From Thiocystis violascens (GTDB lineage: Bacteria > Pseudomonadota > Gammaproteobacteria > Chromatiales > Chromatiaceae), in NCBI GenBank assembly GCA_020721065.1, contig DYNM01000006.1, positions 57,744-121,743 on the forward strand: 64,000 nt of DNA, given 5' to 3'. Under the pieces are notes generated by a model. The model saw only the letters and a program-made list of their open reading frames with translations, was not told where the DNA came from and did no database searches. Each line of letters opens with the position of its first letter. The first letter of the stretch is position 1. Made by a program: the position numbers and the translations under genes. Positions 17,508 through 26,165 of the stretch are shown here, in pieces.

Positions 17508-19841
17508 ATGGGTCAGCTTGACAATTCGCAAATCGATTACAGCCTCGCGCAACGGCAGCGCAAAATCCAAACCGTAAAAGACTATCTCGACCGCACTCAA
17601 CACTTATTTGATGCGTTTGGCAGCGCAGAATTAAAAACCACTCATGCCCGCTTTGGTGAGTTGGAAGATGCGTTGAATGCAACGGCGGTGCGTTTAGTCG
17701 TGCTTGGCGAATTCACACGCGGCAAATCAATGTTATTAAATGCGTTATTGGGTATTGAAGTATTACCGACGGCGATGGAAACCACAACGGCAGTCAATAC
17801 CTTTTTACGCGCACTGCCAGAAGGTCGCAGCACGCGCTTTATTTTAATTCACTACATGGACGGTCGCCCACCCGAAGAAGTGGCATGGACGGACGATGAA
17901 GCCTTGCGGCGCTGGGGTACGGAACTGGATAAAACTCATGCCGATGCGCGGCAATTGGTCGATCACATTGAAGTTTTCGTGAATCATCCGCTATTGGAAA
18001 AAGGGCTGGAATTGATTGACACGCCCGGCTTGCAGACCATTATTAAGCACCATGAACAAATCACCCGCAAAGCAATTGCAGAAGCACACGTTGCTTTATG
18101 GGTTCAAGCGACCGATCAACTCGGTGGCAATGAATCAGAATGGCAATTTATGGCGCAAACACTGCGCGGCAATTTTCAGAAATTCATTACCGTCGTGAAT
18201 AAATGGGATCGCGTATTAGAGCCAGAAGATGCCCATGATCGCGCTGTGCCAGAAGCCGAGCGGGTGCGGAATAAGCTCGATCTGGTACGCGTCAGTTTTC
18301 ACAGCAGTCTCGGTGAACATCAGGACGAGCTGGCGCGTCTCACTTCTGATGACAATCTCATGGGCGTGAGTGCGAAATGGGCGCAGGACGCCGATCCCGA
18401 TAAAAAGCGGCGATCTGGCATTGATCGTCTGGGAAATCGCATCGCCGATATGATTTCCAGCGGCGAAGGCATGGAGCAAATTGTGCTCAAGCCGTTGCAA
18501 CAGCTCGCCACCATTCAAACGCAACTGCTTGATCGCATTCAAGATGAACAGCGCCAGCTTGATTCCAGCGATTCGCTGGAGCAACGCCGTCAGGATTTGC
18601 GCCAGCTTGCGTTGGATATTCAGGCGCTTGAGCAGGAAGAAAAACATGAGACGGCGGAATTTCGCTCCGAACATACACGCGCTGCGCGGGTACTCACGGA
18701 AAGTGTCAACGAGCAACTCACTGCGCCGCTCACCAGATTGCGTGATGACATTGAAACGGCGGTGACGCCGGAATATGTCAAGCGGATGGTTGCTAAAAAG
18801 GTGGCGCAGATCGGATTGCCAGCCGATTTAGAAAATGAATATCAAGCCGTCATCGGCAAGATTGATCAGACGTGGCAGACGCAAAAAACGCTCATGGAGA
18901 TGTCGTTAGAACAACTGCGCAGCAGTTATTTAGAAAAAATGGAGCAACACGCTCACGATCTCGCCAATAAACTCGGTCGACTTCACGTCGAACTCCCCAC
19001 GCTGGATGTCAATTTGCAGTTTGATTTTTCAGCGATTGAAGAGCACCGCTCACAAAGCGAATATCTGCAAGCGGCGCTTGATTCTGCTCAGAATGAGATT
19101 GAAGAAATCAATAGTTCAATTGCTAAACATGCCAGCAACGCAGTCAAGCTGCGTCAAGCCGAGGCGGATGTCGCTCGTTATTCGCGCCAATTAGAAAATT
19201 TAGGCCCGACACCAGCGCCAACGGTTTATCAAGCAACAGTGCGTACCAGCGATTGGGGCAGTGGTTTTTTATGGCTCAAACCGAGTTATGAAACTGTGAC
19301 TCGGATTGATGACAGCAATGTCAGAAGCCATGAGCAAGAACGGCAAATTTTGCGTGATTCTCTTGCCAACAGAGAGGCGATCTGGGAACGAGAGCAAGAA
19401 GAAGAATATCGCCGTACTGGACTGCGGATGAGTTTAGAGCTTGAAAAATCCAAGAAGGAAAAATTTATGAACAAGCTCGAAAAAGAAGCGCGGGTTGCTG
19501 CAAAGAAAGCCGAGCAGGAAGAAGCGGATTTAGTCGTCGATATGCACCGCAAACTTTTACGCAATCTCACCGGCAAGCTGGCGGAAACAATCCGCTATCT
19601 CGAATCCTCACTCACCAAGGGCATCGAATCTGTATTTAAGGCGCAGATGGAGTTGCTGGAACAGGCGGTGCATGAGCAGGTGCTCGAACCCCTCAATGCC
19701 AAGCGCGTCCAGCTCACCGAAGTGCAGTCGTTGCTCCAATCTGGTGAGGCGGAAATCGCCGCACGGAAAACCGCCCTCACGGTCGCCCAGCAGGAATTGA
19801 CCGAATTGCAGCTACTGACGCGCACGGCGCTGGGAGCCTGA
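17508..19841 (+). CDS. Dynamin-like GTPase 1
   Basis: 777 residues. Large GTPase expected to bind membranes and oligomerise. Seen: P-loop GEFTRGKS at 67-74, a Thr-rich switch (METTTAV at about 90), DTPG at 171-174, and NKWD at 231-234, so all guanine-binding motifs are intact. From about 330 on it is long alpha-helical coiled coil rich in Glu, Gln and Lys, as in bacterial dynamin stalks, with an aromatic/Gly break near 565-590 (SDWGSGFLWLKPSYE) that could be the membrane tip. No clear membrane helix. It leads a co-directional set with two further GTPases and a small membrane protein; the next gene starts 4 bases after its stop. GTPase fold is firm; fission, fusion or defence role is not known. 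Confidence 0.85.
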   Translation: MGQLDNSQIDYSLAQRQRKIQTVKDYLDRTQHLFDAFGSAELKTTHARFGELEDALNATAVRLVVLGEFTRGKSMLLNALLGIEVLPTAMETTTAVNTFLRALPEGRSTRFILIHYMDGRPPEEVAWTDDEALRRWGTELDKTHADARQLVDHIEVFVNHPLLEKGLELIDTPGLQTIIKHHEQITRKAIAEAHVALWVQATDQLGGNESEWQFMAQTLRGNFQKFITVVNKWDRVLEPEDAHDRAVPEAERVRNKLDLVRVSFHSSLGEHQDELARLTSDDNLMGVSAKWAQDADPDKKRRSGIDRLGNRIADMISSGEGMEQIVLKPLQQLATIQTQLLDRIQDEQRQLDSSDSLEQRRQDLRQLALDIQALEQEEKHETAEFRSEHTRAARVLTESVNEQLTAPLTRLRDDIETAVTPEYVKRMVAKKVAQIGLPADLENEYQAVIGKIDQTWQTQKTLMEMSLEQLRSSYLEKMEQHAHDLANKLGRLHVELPTLDVNLQFDFSAIEEHRSQSEYLQAALDSAQNEIEEINSSIAKHASNAVKLRQAEADVARYSRQLENLGPTPAPTVYQATVRTSDWGSGFLWLKPSYETVTRIDDSNVRSHEQERQILRDSLANREAIWEREQEEEYRRTGLRMSLELEKSKKEKFMNKLEKEARVAAKKAEQEEADLVVDMHRKLLRNLTGKLAETIRYLESSLTKGIESVFKAQMELLEQAVHEQVLEPLNAKRVQLTEVQSLLQSGEAEIAARKTALTVAQQELTELQLLTRTALGA

Positions 19842-19845
19842 GATC

Positions 19846-22071
19846 ATGCTCAATTCTGATTCCAGCGCATTTCTCGCCGCGCTCACCGCGCAGATACCGA
19901 CGCAATGGCAGGACGCCGTTGCTGACCTTGCCGCCAATACCTTGCTTTCCGAACAGCCGCTGCGCTTGATTCTGGTCGGCGCGTTCACCGTCGGCAAAAG
20001 CAGCCTGCTTAACATGTTGTTTGGTGAGCATTTATTGCAAACCGCGCTGGAGGAAACCACCGCGCTGCCGACCTTCATCGAATACGGCGCAACGCCGACG
20101 CTGCAATTGCTCAATCACGACGGCAGCGCAGCGGCGCTGACTGCTGCGGAATTTGCCCACGTCACCACTCACGCTCCGGCTGGCGCAGCGTGCGCCGTCG
20201 CCACCTTGCCGCACGACTGGCTGCGCGGCATTGCGGTGATTGATCTGCCCGGTCTCGGCGGGATGTCAGCCAGCCACCGCGACTACACGCTGGCGCAGAT
20301 TCAAGCGGCTGACGCGATTTTGTATCTCATCGCGCCCCGCGGTCCGGATGCCGCCGACATCGTCAATCTCAATCACATTCGCCAATACGGAAAGCGGGTC
20401 AAGCTCGTGGCGACGCGCTGGGATGAAGTGGAGGAAGCGGTTGCTCGCGGCGAAAAACTGCCGGCGCTGGCGCAGTGGGCGAGCCAGATTGAAGCTGCTA
20501 CCGGTCTGAAAGCGCGAATCGCGCCGGTGCATAAACACGGGCTGGGACGTGAGGAACTGCTTGATTTTATTGCCCGCGCTCGTGATGAACGCAGCGCCAT
20601 TCGCCGCCGCCGATTTGGTGCCGAATTGCGCCCGTTATTGGAAAACGCGCTCGGTCAGAACGCCGAGGCGCAACGTGCCTGTGCCGCGCAGTCGGAAGTG
20701 GCGAGTCGGGCGTTGCAAGCGGAGTTAATGGAACATAAACAGGCGCTTACGGCGTTAAAAGCTGAGTTGTACGACCGCGCTCATCAGGATCGCACCCAGC
20801 TTGAGCAACAGGCAACGGCGCTCGCCGCACTGCAACGCCCGGGTTTGGAAACGGCATTGCGCCACTACGCCGACGCGGTGCAGACGGAGGCGAATTGGGA
20901 TGAATTTGCTGGTTTGGGCGCGGCGCAGTTGCGCGGTGCTTTAGCGGAAATTGCCAATCAGTTCAGTGCGTTATCGAGCGATTATGGGCAATTGCAGCTC
21001 CCGGACGCGCAGATTGCTGCCTGCAATTTGCGCTTGCCGGCGGTGGAAACGGTTGAGGCACAAGATTTTCTCGACGTGGCGCGGCTCAATCAGTTGCAAG
21101 CGGCATTAGCGGCGCGGCAGGCGGAGATTGCTGCGCAGGAGGCGACGCTGGCGCAGTTGCCGGCGGTGGATTTTCACGCGCCGCAAACGGCATTACGCGC
21201 AGTGGTGCAGGAGCAACAACAGCTCGCTGCCCAGCCATTACCTAAAATTATTCAACAGGTTGAAGGTGGCGGTGGCGGTACCGGGCGGGCAATTGGCGAG
21301 ATATTTGACCTCGGTTTGATGTTCATCAATCCGGCGTGGGCAGGTGCAAAGGTCGCATCGTTGTTGGGTAAAGGCGCAAAAGTGGCAAAAACCGTGACCA
21401 AAACCGTCAAGGTTGCGCAGGCGGTGCAGACTGGAAAACAGGTGGTTGGAATTCCATCGCAAACGCTGGATAAATTAAGCGCATTAGAAATGCTCTCATT
21501 TAGTTATTGGGGGGAACGCATTGGCAATCAATTGGCAGGTAATCGCGTTGCGGAAATGATTGATCCGCAAGCGCAAGCACAGCAGCAACAAGCATTAGCG
21601 GAATTAGAGCAACGTGCGCGTGCAATTCGTGCCGAATTAGCGCGTTGTGAAGATATTGCGCATGAGCACGAATTAACCGGCTGGGCATTAGAACAGAATC
21701 GAAAAGAACAGGCGGCATTGCAAGCGGATGTATTGGCATTAACGCAGCGGGCGGAATTACAGCGCCGTGAATTTGAACAGGAGCAACAGGTCGCACGGGT
21801 GCGTTTATTACAACAACAGCTTGAACGTGCGGTGCAGGAATGGTTAAAAAGTTTTGACCAGCAAGTGAATAGTATGAATACGCTGCTGCGGGCGCGAGTA
21901 AAAGACTATTGGGAAGCGCAGGTGCAAGATTTAGTCAATACGCGCTTGCAAGACACGCAAACACTGATGGCACAACTTGCTGCCGCTCCAGCAGAAAAAG
22001 CGGCAGCGTTGGCGCTATTGACGGCGGAGGCAGCACGAATAGAAGCGGCGCTGGTGCTGTTGGCAGCGTAA
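19846..22071 (+). CDS. Dynamin-like GTPase 2
   Basis: 741 residues. Seen: P-loop GAFTVGKS at 45-52, EETTALP switch, DLPG at 133-136 and TRWD at 190-193 in place of NKxD. After the GTPase head come Gln/Ala/Leu-rich coiled coils, with a Gly-rich hydrophobic segment at about 475-505 (GGGGGTGRAIGEIFDLGL, then LMFINPAWAGAK) that resembles the membrane-insertion paddle of bacterial dynamins. Starts 4 bases after dynamin 1, so translation is probably coupled and the two may form hetero-oligomers, as described for paired bacterial dynamin-like proteins. GC-rich up to about base 21240, then AT-richer to its end. Confidence 0.85.
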   Translation: MLNSDSSAFLAALTAQIPTQWQDAVADLAANTLLSEQPLRLILVGAFTVGKSSLLNMLFGEHLLQTALEETTALPTFIEYGATPTLQLLNHDGSAAALTAAEFAHVTTHAPAGAACAVATLPHDWLRGIAVIDLPGLGGMSASHRDYTLAQIQAADAILYLIAPRGPDAADIVNLNHIRQYGKRVKLVATRWDEVEEAVARGEKLPALAQWASQIEAATGLKARIAPVHKHGLGREELLDFIARARDERSAIRRRRFGAELRPLLENALGQNAEAQRACAAQSEVASRALQAELMEHKQALTALKAELYDRAHQDRTQLEQQATALAALQRPGLETALRHYADAVQTEANWDEFAGLGAAQLRGALAEIANQFSALSSDYGQLQLPDAQIAACNLRLPAVETVEAQDFLDVARLNQLQAALAARQAEIAAQEATLAQLPAVDFHAPQTALRAVVQEQQQLAAQPLPKIIQQVEGGGGGTGRAIGEIFDLGLMFINPAWAGAKVASLLGKGAKVAKTVTKTVKVAQAVQTGKQVVGIPSQTLDKLSALEMLSFSYWGERIGNQLAGNRVAEMIDPQAQAQQQQALAELEQRARAIRAELARCEDIAHEHELTGWALEQNRKEQAALQADVLALTQRAELQRREFEQEQQVARVRLLQQQLERAVQEWLKSFDQQVNSMNTLLRARVKDYWEAQVQDLVNTRLQDTQTLMAQLAAAPAEKAAALALLTAEAARIEAALVLLAA

Positions 22072-22132
22072 ATGATTGATTGCGCCTGCTTCATTGTGAA
22101 ACGGGCGCATGGCACAACTGAGATGACAAATA

Positions 22133-22657
22133 ATGAACATGATGCAATCACTAAAAAGTCGCGTTAATAAGATGACAAGTGACGCTAATCCAGCATCACT
22201 TGATAGCGAGTTACGCGCCGTGCCTTCAGAACAATTAACCGAGTTTATGGCGCTCAGTCTTGATCCACAAATTGACGCTTATTTGCGGCAATTGGCACTA
22301 CAGAATGCCCACGTCAATAAAATGATTCTTGACGCAGCAGAAAAGGCGCAACCCCAAGTTGTGCCAACTGCGCGAAAGTCACCAGCTCCAGCTCCCGCAA
22401 TTACGGTAAAACCCAAAACAGAAGCAGAAACACAACTGAATTTTTCTTGGGTTTCTCGCTTTATGCAGTGGTTATTGAAAATAACTGAGACTATTGTCAC
22501 TTGGGCGTTAGTGATTGTGGTTTTAACTTGGGATTTATTATCTTATTTATTGAAATTTGTTAAACCAGTTACTGCGTTTATGATAACGGTTTATCGTTAT
22601 CCGCAAGAACATTACCAACGAAATCGGCAAGTTGATGATGATTGGCTGAATAAATAA
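22133..22657 (+). CDS. Small membrane protein of the dynamin cluster
   Basis: 174 residues, no recognised family. The N-terminal half is charged and probably helical. From about 105 there are one or two hydrophobic helices (ITETIVTWALVIVVLTWDLLSYLL and KPVTAFMITVY), ending in a charged tail, DDDWLNK. It lies 60 bases after dynamin 2 and 20 before dynamin 3, in the same direction. A membrane anchor or receptor for the GTPases is a reasonable guess but only from position. Confidence 0.6.
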   Translation: MNMMQSLKSRVNKMTSDANPASLDSELRAVPSEQLTEFMALSLDPQIDAYLRQLALQNAHVNKMILDAAEKAQPQVVPTARKSPAPAPAITVKPKTEAETQLNFSWVSRFMQWLLKITETIVTWALVIVVLTWDLLSYLLKFVKPVTAFMITVYRYPQEHYQRNRQVDDDWLNK

Positions 22658-22676
22658 CTGTTAATAGCGAGCTGCC

Positions 22677-24179
22677 ATGACTAAAGCAATCTCTTTTCCA
22701 CTGTTGGCGCGTACTTATCAGGCGCTGGGCGCTGTTGAGGCGCACATGAATCAAACCACTGCGCCCAGCGACGGGTTATTAACCGCTCGCGTGATTGGTG
22801 AATTTTCCGCCGGTAAAACTCGGCTGCTGCGTGAATTGTTTGGCGCTTTAATTCCTGAGCGGTTATTTCCAATCAGTTCTTTAGAACGTCAGACTCGGCT
22901 GCCGCTTGAAATCACCTATGGCGACCAGCCGCAATTAACGCTGATTGAAAAAGCGCAAGATTATGATGACGCGCAAATCATTGAGGTATTAAATGATTTT
23001 CCGCGCCGTGAAGATGTGGTTCATCAAGATACGCTGCGACATCGTTTACGGTTGGCGTTGCCAGAACCGCGTTTGATTTTGTCTGCTGGCGATGGTTATT
23101 CCGATGATCAAAGCCCCAAACGGCTATTTTTAATTGATATGCCGGGCTGGAATTCGGGTGATGATGCGATTGCCGAAGCGCAAGCCGCAACAATGCTGAC
23201 TGGCTATCATAATTTAGCGTTGATTTATGTTGTTGATGCCAATCGTTTAGATAGTGATGTCAACGATTCACACTTAAAAGACTTTTTAGAAGCATTTGAA
23301 GCTGCTGATTTTGTGGGCAAATCCACATTATTATTTGTCGTGACGCATTGTCCCAAACCTGAGCAATTGCGTTTTGCTGATGCAGCACGGCAGCGCGTAT
23401 TGCGGCATTGGACAGAATTAGACAATGAACCGCATGATATTGATTTGCAGATCATGTGCGTTGAGTTTGCCGAATTCACCGCGAATGAATTACAGCAATT
23501 CCGCGACCAGTTCTGGAAGTATTTACTCGCACCAATGGCGCAACCGAGCGCACCGCAACATCCTTGGATAAATCAAATCCGCAACTGGACGGATGAATGG
23601 GATATTCGCCCGCAGCTCGCGCTGGCACAAACTGCGATACAACAGGCGCGGGATTTAATAGCGCGGGCGCGGGATAAAAAAACCAATGAGTTTTTGCCCG
23701 GCATGAATATGACGCGGCTGTTAGGACTCAATAAACAAGAGATTGGGATCAAGTTGCAGCAACAATGGTTGCGGCAATTGAAATGCAGCAGTTTTGAGCA
23801 GTTAAATCAGATGCTGGCGCTGCCAGAAACCTTGCCGCGTCAACATCCGTTGTCCTCATGGTGGCGGCATTATTGGCGACTGAATTTAGAAAATACGCTG
23901 CAACCCACGCAACGCTTTTTTATAGCCGCAGAAGCAGCCATTGATACGCTGACTCCCGACACCACCGATTTAACTGCGCACTTTGCGAAACAATTAACAA
24001 CGCCATATCAACACGCAGAACAAGCATTGGATTCGAGTTTCACTTGTTTAGTGGAATCAGTGCAGACGCTGGCGACTGAATCCCAACTTGAGCGCGTGAT
24101 TGCAACGTTATTCAAGCTCTCAATTATTGAGTCGCGTTATGCCGATCACTATGAAAAAGCGAAAGCGTCGTTAGTGTAA
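22677..24179 (+). CDS. Dynamin-like GTPase 3, shorter and with degenerate G4 motif
   Basis: 500 residues. Seen: P-loop GEFSAGKT at 41-48, DMPGW at 154-158, and THCPK at about 223-227 where NKxD is expected, so guanine specificity may be altered. The C-terminal 200 residues are helical and Gln/Leu-rich, without a clear membrane helix. It is shorter than its two neighbours and has no stalk of comparable length. Last gene of the cluster; 20 bases after its stop, on the other strand, comes a toxin-antitoxin remnant. Could also be classed as a generic P-loop GTPase of the dynamin/GBP type. Confidence 0.75.
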   Translation: MTKAISFPLLARTYQALGAVEAHMNQTTAPSDGLLTARVIGEFSAGKTRLLRELFGALIPERLFPISSLERQTRLPLEITYGDQPQLTLIEKAQDYDDAQIIEVLNDFPRREDVVHQDTLRHRLRLALPEPRLILSAGDGYSDDQSPKRLFLIDMPGWNSGDDAIAEAQAATMLTGYHNLALIYVVDANRLDSDVNDSHLKDFLEAFEAADFVGKSTLLFVVTHCPKPEQLRFADAARQRVLRHWTELDNEPHDIDLQIMCVEFAEFTANELQQFRDQFWKYLLAPMAQPSAPQHPWINQIRNWTDEWDIRPQLALAQTAIQQARDLIARARDKKTNEFLPGMNMTRLLGLNKQEIGIKLQQQWLRQLKCSSFEQLNQMLALPETLPRQHPLSSWWRHYWRLNLENTLQPTQRFFIAAEAAIDTLTPDTTDLTAHFAKQLTTPYQHAEQALDSSFTCLVESVQTLATESQLERVIATLFKLSIIESRYADHYEKAKASLV

Positions 24180-24199
24180 AAGTGATTCTTTTCTGCTAA

Positions 24200-24508
24200 T
24201 CAAGCCGCTAATTCGGTTAATAATTCGGGATGCTTTAGCGTGATTTTTAACAAACACAATGCAGCTCCCGGTGGCGTAAATCGTCCCTGCTCCCAATCGC
24301 GCAGTGTGGCAACTGGGGTTTGAATTAAATCGGCAAATTGCTGTTGTGACAGGTTTAAGTGATGATGCGCTGCTCTCACTAACAATTGTTCAGGTGTTGA
24401 TAGTCGTCCAACAATGTCCGCCTGCATTTCTGCAAGGCTGGCGCGTAAATCAGGCAAATCAATTCCGGCGTCCGTTTCGATGGCGGCGGCGATTTTATCA
24501 ATGTTCAC
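24200..24508 (-). CDS. Xre-family antitoxin (NadS/HigA-like)
   Basis: 102 residues with a helix-turn-helix at about 45-70 (LSQQQFADLIQTPVATLRDWEQG) and the following RFTPPGAALCLL, as in antitoxins paired with RelE-like toxins. Starts with GTG overlapping the stop of the toxin remnant by four bases (GTGA). It would bind DNA and normally repress its own operon. Because the toxin has lost its N-terminus, this antitoxin is probably an orphan. Confidence 0.8.
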   Translation of the reverse strand: MNIDKIAAAIETDAGIDLPDLRASLAEMQADIVGRLSTPEQLLVRAAHHHLNLSQQQFADLIQTPVATLRDWEQGRFTPPGAALCLLKITLKHPELLTELAA

Positions 24509-24648
24509 AGCAGCACCTTTTTAATGTCATTAACGTTGATAGTGTTGCGTTCTGATTTTTTATAGATTGTTATGAGATAAATGACGCCCTGTGCTAACAG
24601 ATTAAAGTAAATCACGCAGTTTGTAATTCTTACTTTTGCACCATTTGA
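24505..24648 (-). pseudogene. C-terminal remnant of a RelE-family toxin
   Basis: Read on the minus strand this gives about 47 residues with the pattern AKVRI..CVIYFNLLAQGVIYLITIYKK followed by SERNTINVNDIKKVLL, which is the end of RelE-type toxins (usual form GGxRVIYYxxxxxxxIYLLxIYxKxE). The N-terminal half is missing: reading upstream meets a stop, and 70 bases away begins the restriction gene. It overlaps the antitoxin start by four bases, the normal coupling of such pairs. Too short for an ordinary gene call. Confidence 0.7.
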
Positions 24649-24717
24649 TGATACCATTGAAATCCGTTTGCAAAGCGAGCTTTTTTATCTTCGGCATCTT
24701 TAGTTGTTTCGTTGCAG

Positions 24718-26165
24718 AGAATACCGCCCATGACGCCCGACCAATTTATTGCTAAATGGCAAGCCTCCACGCTTAAAGAACGCTCCGCAGCGCAGGAGCA
24801 TTTTATTGATTTATGTCGCTTATTGGATGAGCCAACACCAGCAGAAAGTGATCCAACTGGTGCGTTTTATTGCTTTGAGCGCGGCGCAAAAAAAACCACT
24901 GGTGGCGATGGTTGGGCGGATGTGTGGAAACGCAATTGCTTTGGCTGGGAATACAAAGGTAAACGCAAACACTTCAATGAAGCCTTTGTCCAACTGCATC
25001 GCTACGCACCAGCATTGGGAAATCCGCCGCTGCTGATTGTTTCTGATATGGAACAAATCATTATTCATACGGCATTTAATGGCACTGTGCCTGATAAGTA
25101 TTCATTGGCGCTGGAAGATTTGCGCAATCCCGATAACTTGCGGTTATTAAAATGGGCATTTACCGAACCAGAACGCTTGCGCCCAAAGCTCACTACTGCG
25201 GTATTAACCGAAAAAGCAGCGCGTCAATTTGGTGAATTGGCGCAAACATTATGCGAACGTGGTCACGACACCACACAGGTTGCGCATTTTTGTCAGCAGA
25301 TTTTGTTTTGTTTCTTTGCGGAAGATATTGGTTTATTGCCTAACCAATTATTTAGCAAATTATTGGAAATTGGGCAGCAACGTTTGGAACATTTACCGGC
25401 AACGCTCACCAATTTATTTAATACGATGGCAACCGGCGGCTTCTTTGGTAATGATCCGGTCGATTGGTTTAATGGCGGATTATTTGATGCCGCAACGCCA
25501 CTGCCATTAACCCGCGCTGATGTCACCACATTACGGGAATTGGCGCAGTTGAATTGGTCAGCAATTGAGCCGAGTATTTTGGGAACCTTATTTGAGCGCG
25601 GACTTGATCCGAATCAACGTGAACAACTCGGAGCGCATTACACCGATCCAGCATCAATTATGCGGCTGGTCAATCCGGTGGTGCTTGATCCATTGCGCGA
25701 AGAATGGCGCACTCACCAAACGGCAATTGCGGCATTGCTTGAAAAGGTGGCGGGATTAAAAAACAAGGCGGATAAAGCAATTGCGGCAGCAAATACGACT
25801 GCGCTAACGACTGAAGCTGCCAATAAAGTCGGAAAAGTGCGAACTGATGCCAGTAATGCCGAGGCGAAAGCAAAAAATCAGATTGAAAAACGCTGTCGGG
25901 ATTTTTTGAATCGTTTGCAAAAGTTTAGAGTGCTTGATCCGGCTTGCGGTTCGGGAAACTTTTTATTATTAGCATTGCGCGGATTAAAAGATTTAGAGCA
26001 CGAGGTGATTTTAGATGCCGAGCGTTTGGGTTTACCCGCCAGTTTTCCCAAAGTTGGGCCGGAGAATGTGCTGGGCATTGAATTGAATGCTTATGCTGCT
26101 GAATTGGCGCGGGTGACAGTGTGGATTGGTGAAATTCAATGGATGTTACATCACGGCTTCTCATT
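24718..26165 (+). repeat. Direct repeat copy 1: shared 5' part of tandem restriction genes
   Basis: From AGAATACCGCCCATG onward this stretch is nearly identical to 27733-29180, offset 3015 bases. The match is almost perfect for the first 950 bases and weaker thereafter. The 3' ends (about 27250-27680 versus 30265-30695) are similar again. Confidence 0.85.
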
